In this document: one piece after another, positions 6,864 through 7,661 of the stretch | Numbering within the stretch: position 1 is the stretch's first letter | Layout: the number at the start of each line of letters is the position of its first letter | From: Candidatus Bathyarchaeota archaeon | Lineage (GTDB): Archaea; Thermoproteota; Bathyarchaeia; Bathyarchaeales; SOJC01 | Direction: 5' to 3' | DNA: 7,661 nt | NCBI GenBank assembly: GCA_030608925.1 | Contig: JAUWDF010000024.1 | Location: forward strand, 1-7,661 | Translations under genes and position numbers: made by a program | Notes under the pieces: generated by a model | The model's database searches: none | What the model was told of the DNA's origin: nothing | Seen by the model: the letters and a program-made list of their open reading frames with translations, nothing else

Positions 6864-7322
6864 TTGGAGACTCTGACGGATGTCTGCACTTAATTCCAAG
6901 TGGGGTAGTTTTTCCAGAATCCAAGAATAGTTGAATTGATTATCCACCCATACAAAATCATGTCTTGGAAGGCCTGTTCTATGTGACAACATATCCGCGA
7001 TGGTCACATGTCTTGATGCTACTGAATCCTTCAACCTGAACTGGGGAATGATCTCATGTATTGAAGTGTTCCACTCAAGTTTTCCCTCATCTACTAGCAT
7101 GGCGAGTGCAGTACTAGTGAATGACTTAGTGCATGATGCAATAGGATGGATAGTATCCCTTGTCATCTCAAGCTTGTTGTCAATATCCCTGTATCCAAAC
7201 CCCCTTGAATAGACCAACTCCTTATCTTTGAGAATGGTGACAGCGAGACCCGGAGCCATCCATTTTTCAAGTGTTCTTTTAGGATGTACATCCCATTCAC
7301 TATTATCCACTTCCAGATTCAT
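6861..7322 (-). CDS. N-terminal portion of a beta-lactamase/CubicO-type serine hydrolase, ended by a premature stop
   Basis: These 153 codons form the start of a penicillin-binding-protein-like serine hydrolase (beta-lactamase class C / CubicO, peptidase S12). Residues 23-46 (APGLAVTILKDKELV, then GFGYRDID) are the typical opening strands. S63-C-T-K66 is the S-x-x-K motif holding the nucleophile and its lysine, followed by the expected helix. VTIADMLSHRTGLPRHD (106-122) is the hallmark loop of the family. The frame then meets TAA exactly where the Y-x-N tyrosine should be, and the same frame continues downstream with the rest of the enzyme. No signal peptide is visible, so the product would be cytoplasmic. 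The ATG has a weak GGAG 11-14 bases upstream. It follows the Lrp-type regulator on the same strand after 41 bases. The substrate (a peptide, D-amino acid or ester) cannot be told. Best read as half of one interrupted gene. Confidence 0.8.
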   Translation of the reverse strand: MNLEVDNSEWDVHPKRTLEKWMAPGLAVTILKDKELVYSRGFGYRDIDNKLEMTRDTIHPIASCTKSFTSTALAMLVDEGKLEWNTSIHEIIPQFRLKDSVASRHVTIADMLSHRTGLPRHDFVWVDNQFNYSWILEKLPHLELSADIRQSLQ

Positions 7323-7363
7323 GGTTTTTCAATCTCCATAGAATGTTTGTCCAAATACATCAA

Positions 7364-7661
7364 TCATTGGATATCCAATCGTGGATCTTCTCTAATTACT
7401 TTGGCCACAACTTGTGTTGATGTTCTTAGAATTCCCTTAGTCGACATCAAGGTTTCAAGTATCTTCATGTATTCATCTCTGTTTTTGGACCTAGTCAACA
7501 CAAAGAAGTCAGTTTCGCCTAGTGTGAAATAAACTGCCCATACTCCAGGTAGTTTTGAGATCCTCTTTCCAATGCGGTCACCAAATCCTGGACCATAGGA
7601 AGCTTGAACCTTTATCACAGTGATGTAGTCCATACCAAACTTCTCAGGATTGATACGTGCG
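7364..7661 (-). CDS. Lrp/AsnC-family transcriptional regulator, C-terminal effector-binding domain (partial)
   Basis: The frame is open to the right edge, so the N-terminus lies outside the window. An internal ATG at 7633 could be mistaken for the start, but the upstream codons read ARINPEKFG, the usual linker leading into the RAM/AsnC ligand-binding domain of Lrp regulators (compare D/N-P-E-K-L-G-Y). The domain itself follows: the strand MDYITVIKVQA, a helix GDRIGKRISKLPGVWAVYFTLGETDFFVL carrying the family's L-P-G-V and G-x-x-D features, a second helix, and ISTxV-like TSTQVVAKVI. Such domains bind amino acids or other small ligands and drive octamer assembly, while a helix-turn-helix in the missing part would bind DNA. 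A stand-alone RAM protein is also possible, since the HTH is not visible. The serine hydrolase starts 41 bases after its stop on the same strand, suggesting a shared transcript or a local control target. Confidence 0.85.
   Translation of the reverse strand, partial: ARINPEKFGMDYITVIKVQASYGPGFGDRIGKRISKLPGVWAVYFTLGETDFFVLTRSKNRDEYMKILETLMSTKGILRTSTQVVAKVIREDPRLDIQ

Overview
The window reads as a piece of an archaeal chromosome, from an anaerobe with moderate-to-low GC. The main evidence is a full-length tungsten-type aldehyde:ferredoxin oxidoreductase, a flavodoxin-fold protein with the compact cysteine motif of iron-sulfur flavoproteins, an Lrp/AsnC-type regulator, frequent AGA/AGG/ATA codons, purine-rich Shine-Dalgarno sites on some genes and TATA-like boxes upstream of others. 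An Asgard-type or similar uncultured lineage would fit, but no marker gene here settles the taxonomy.

Layout. Positions 1-541 hold a short minus-strand ORF that starts like an amidohydrolase (DAHTHA metal motif) and stops after 100 codons. A second frame with coding character continues below it, so this locus looks broken. Positions 776-1411 (minus) encode an iron-sulfur-flavoprotein-like NAD(P)H/FMN reductase with an excellent Shine-Dalgarno. Positions 1649 to about 2104 (minus) encode an unrecognised protein whose start faces the oxidoreductase gene across a short AT-rich region that probably holds promoters for both. Positions 2216-4036 (plus) encode the oxidoreductase, the best-supported gene here. 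It ends 18 bases from the convergent end of a class III aminotransferase of the glutamate-1-semialdehyde aminomutase family (4055-5461, minus). Positions 5562-7322 (minus) hold one beta-lactamase/CubicO-type serine hydrolase reading frame cut by a single in-frame TAA. The window closes with the C-terminal part of an Lrp/AsnC-family regulator (7364-7661, minus), which runs off the right edge.

How the genes fit together. There is no clear multi-gene pathway. The oxidoreductase and the flavoprotein are both redox enzymes that could use ferredoxin or flavin electrons, but they lie on opposite strands with a gene between them. The Lrp-type regulator lies 41 bases upstream of the hydrolase on the same strand and could be co-transcribed with it. 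The aminotransferase has no heme-pathway neighbours in view.

The most striking observation is that the stop codon in the serine hydrolase falls where the catalytic tyrosine of the Y-x-N motif is expected, while the reading frame on both sides stays intact. I did not find a convincing new multi-gene system, CRISPR array, mobile element or RNA gene.
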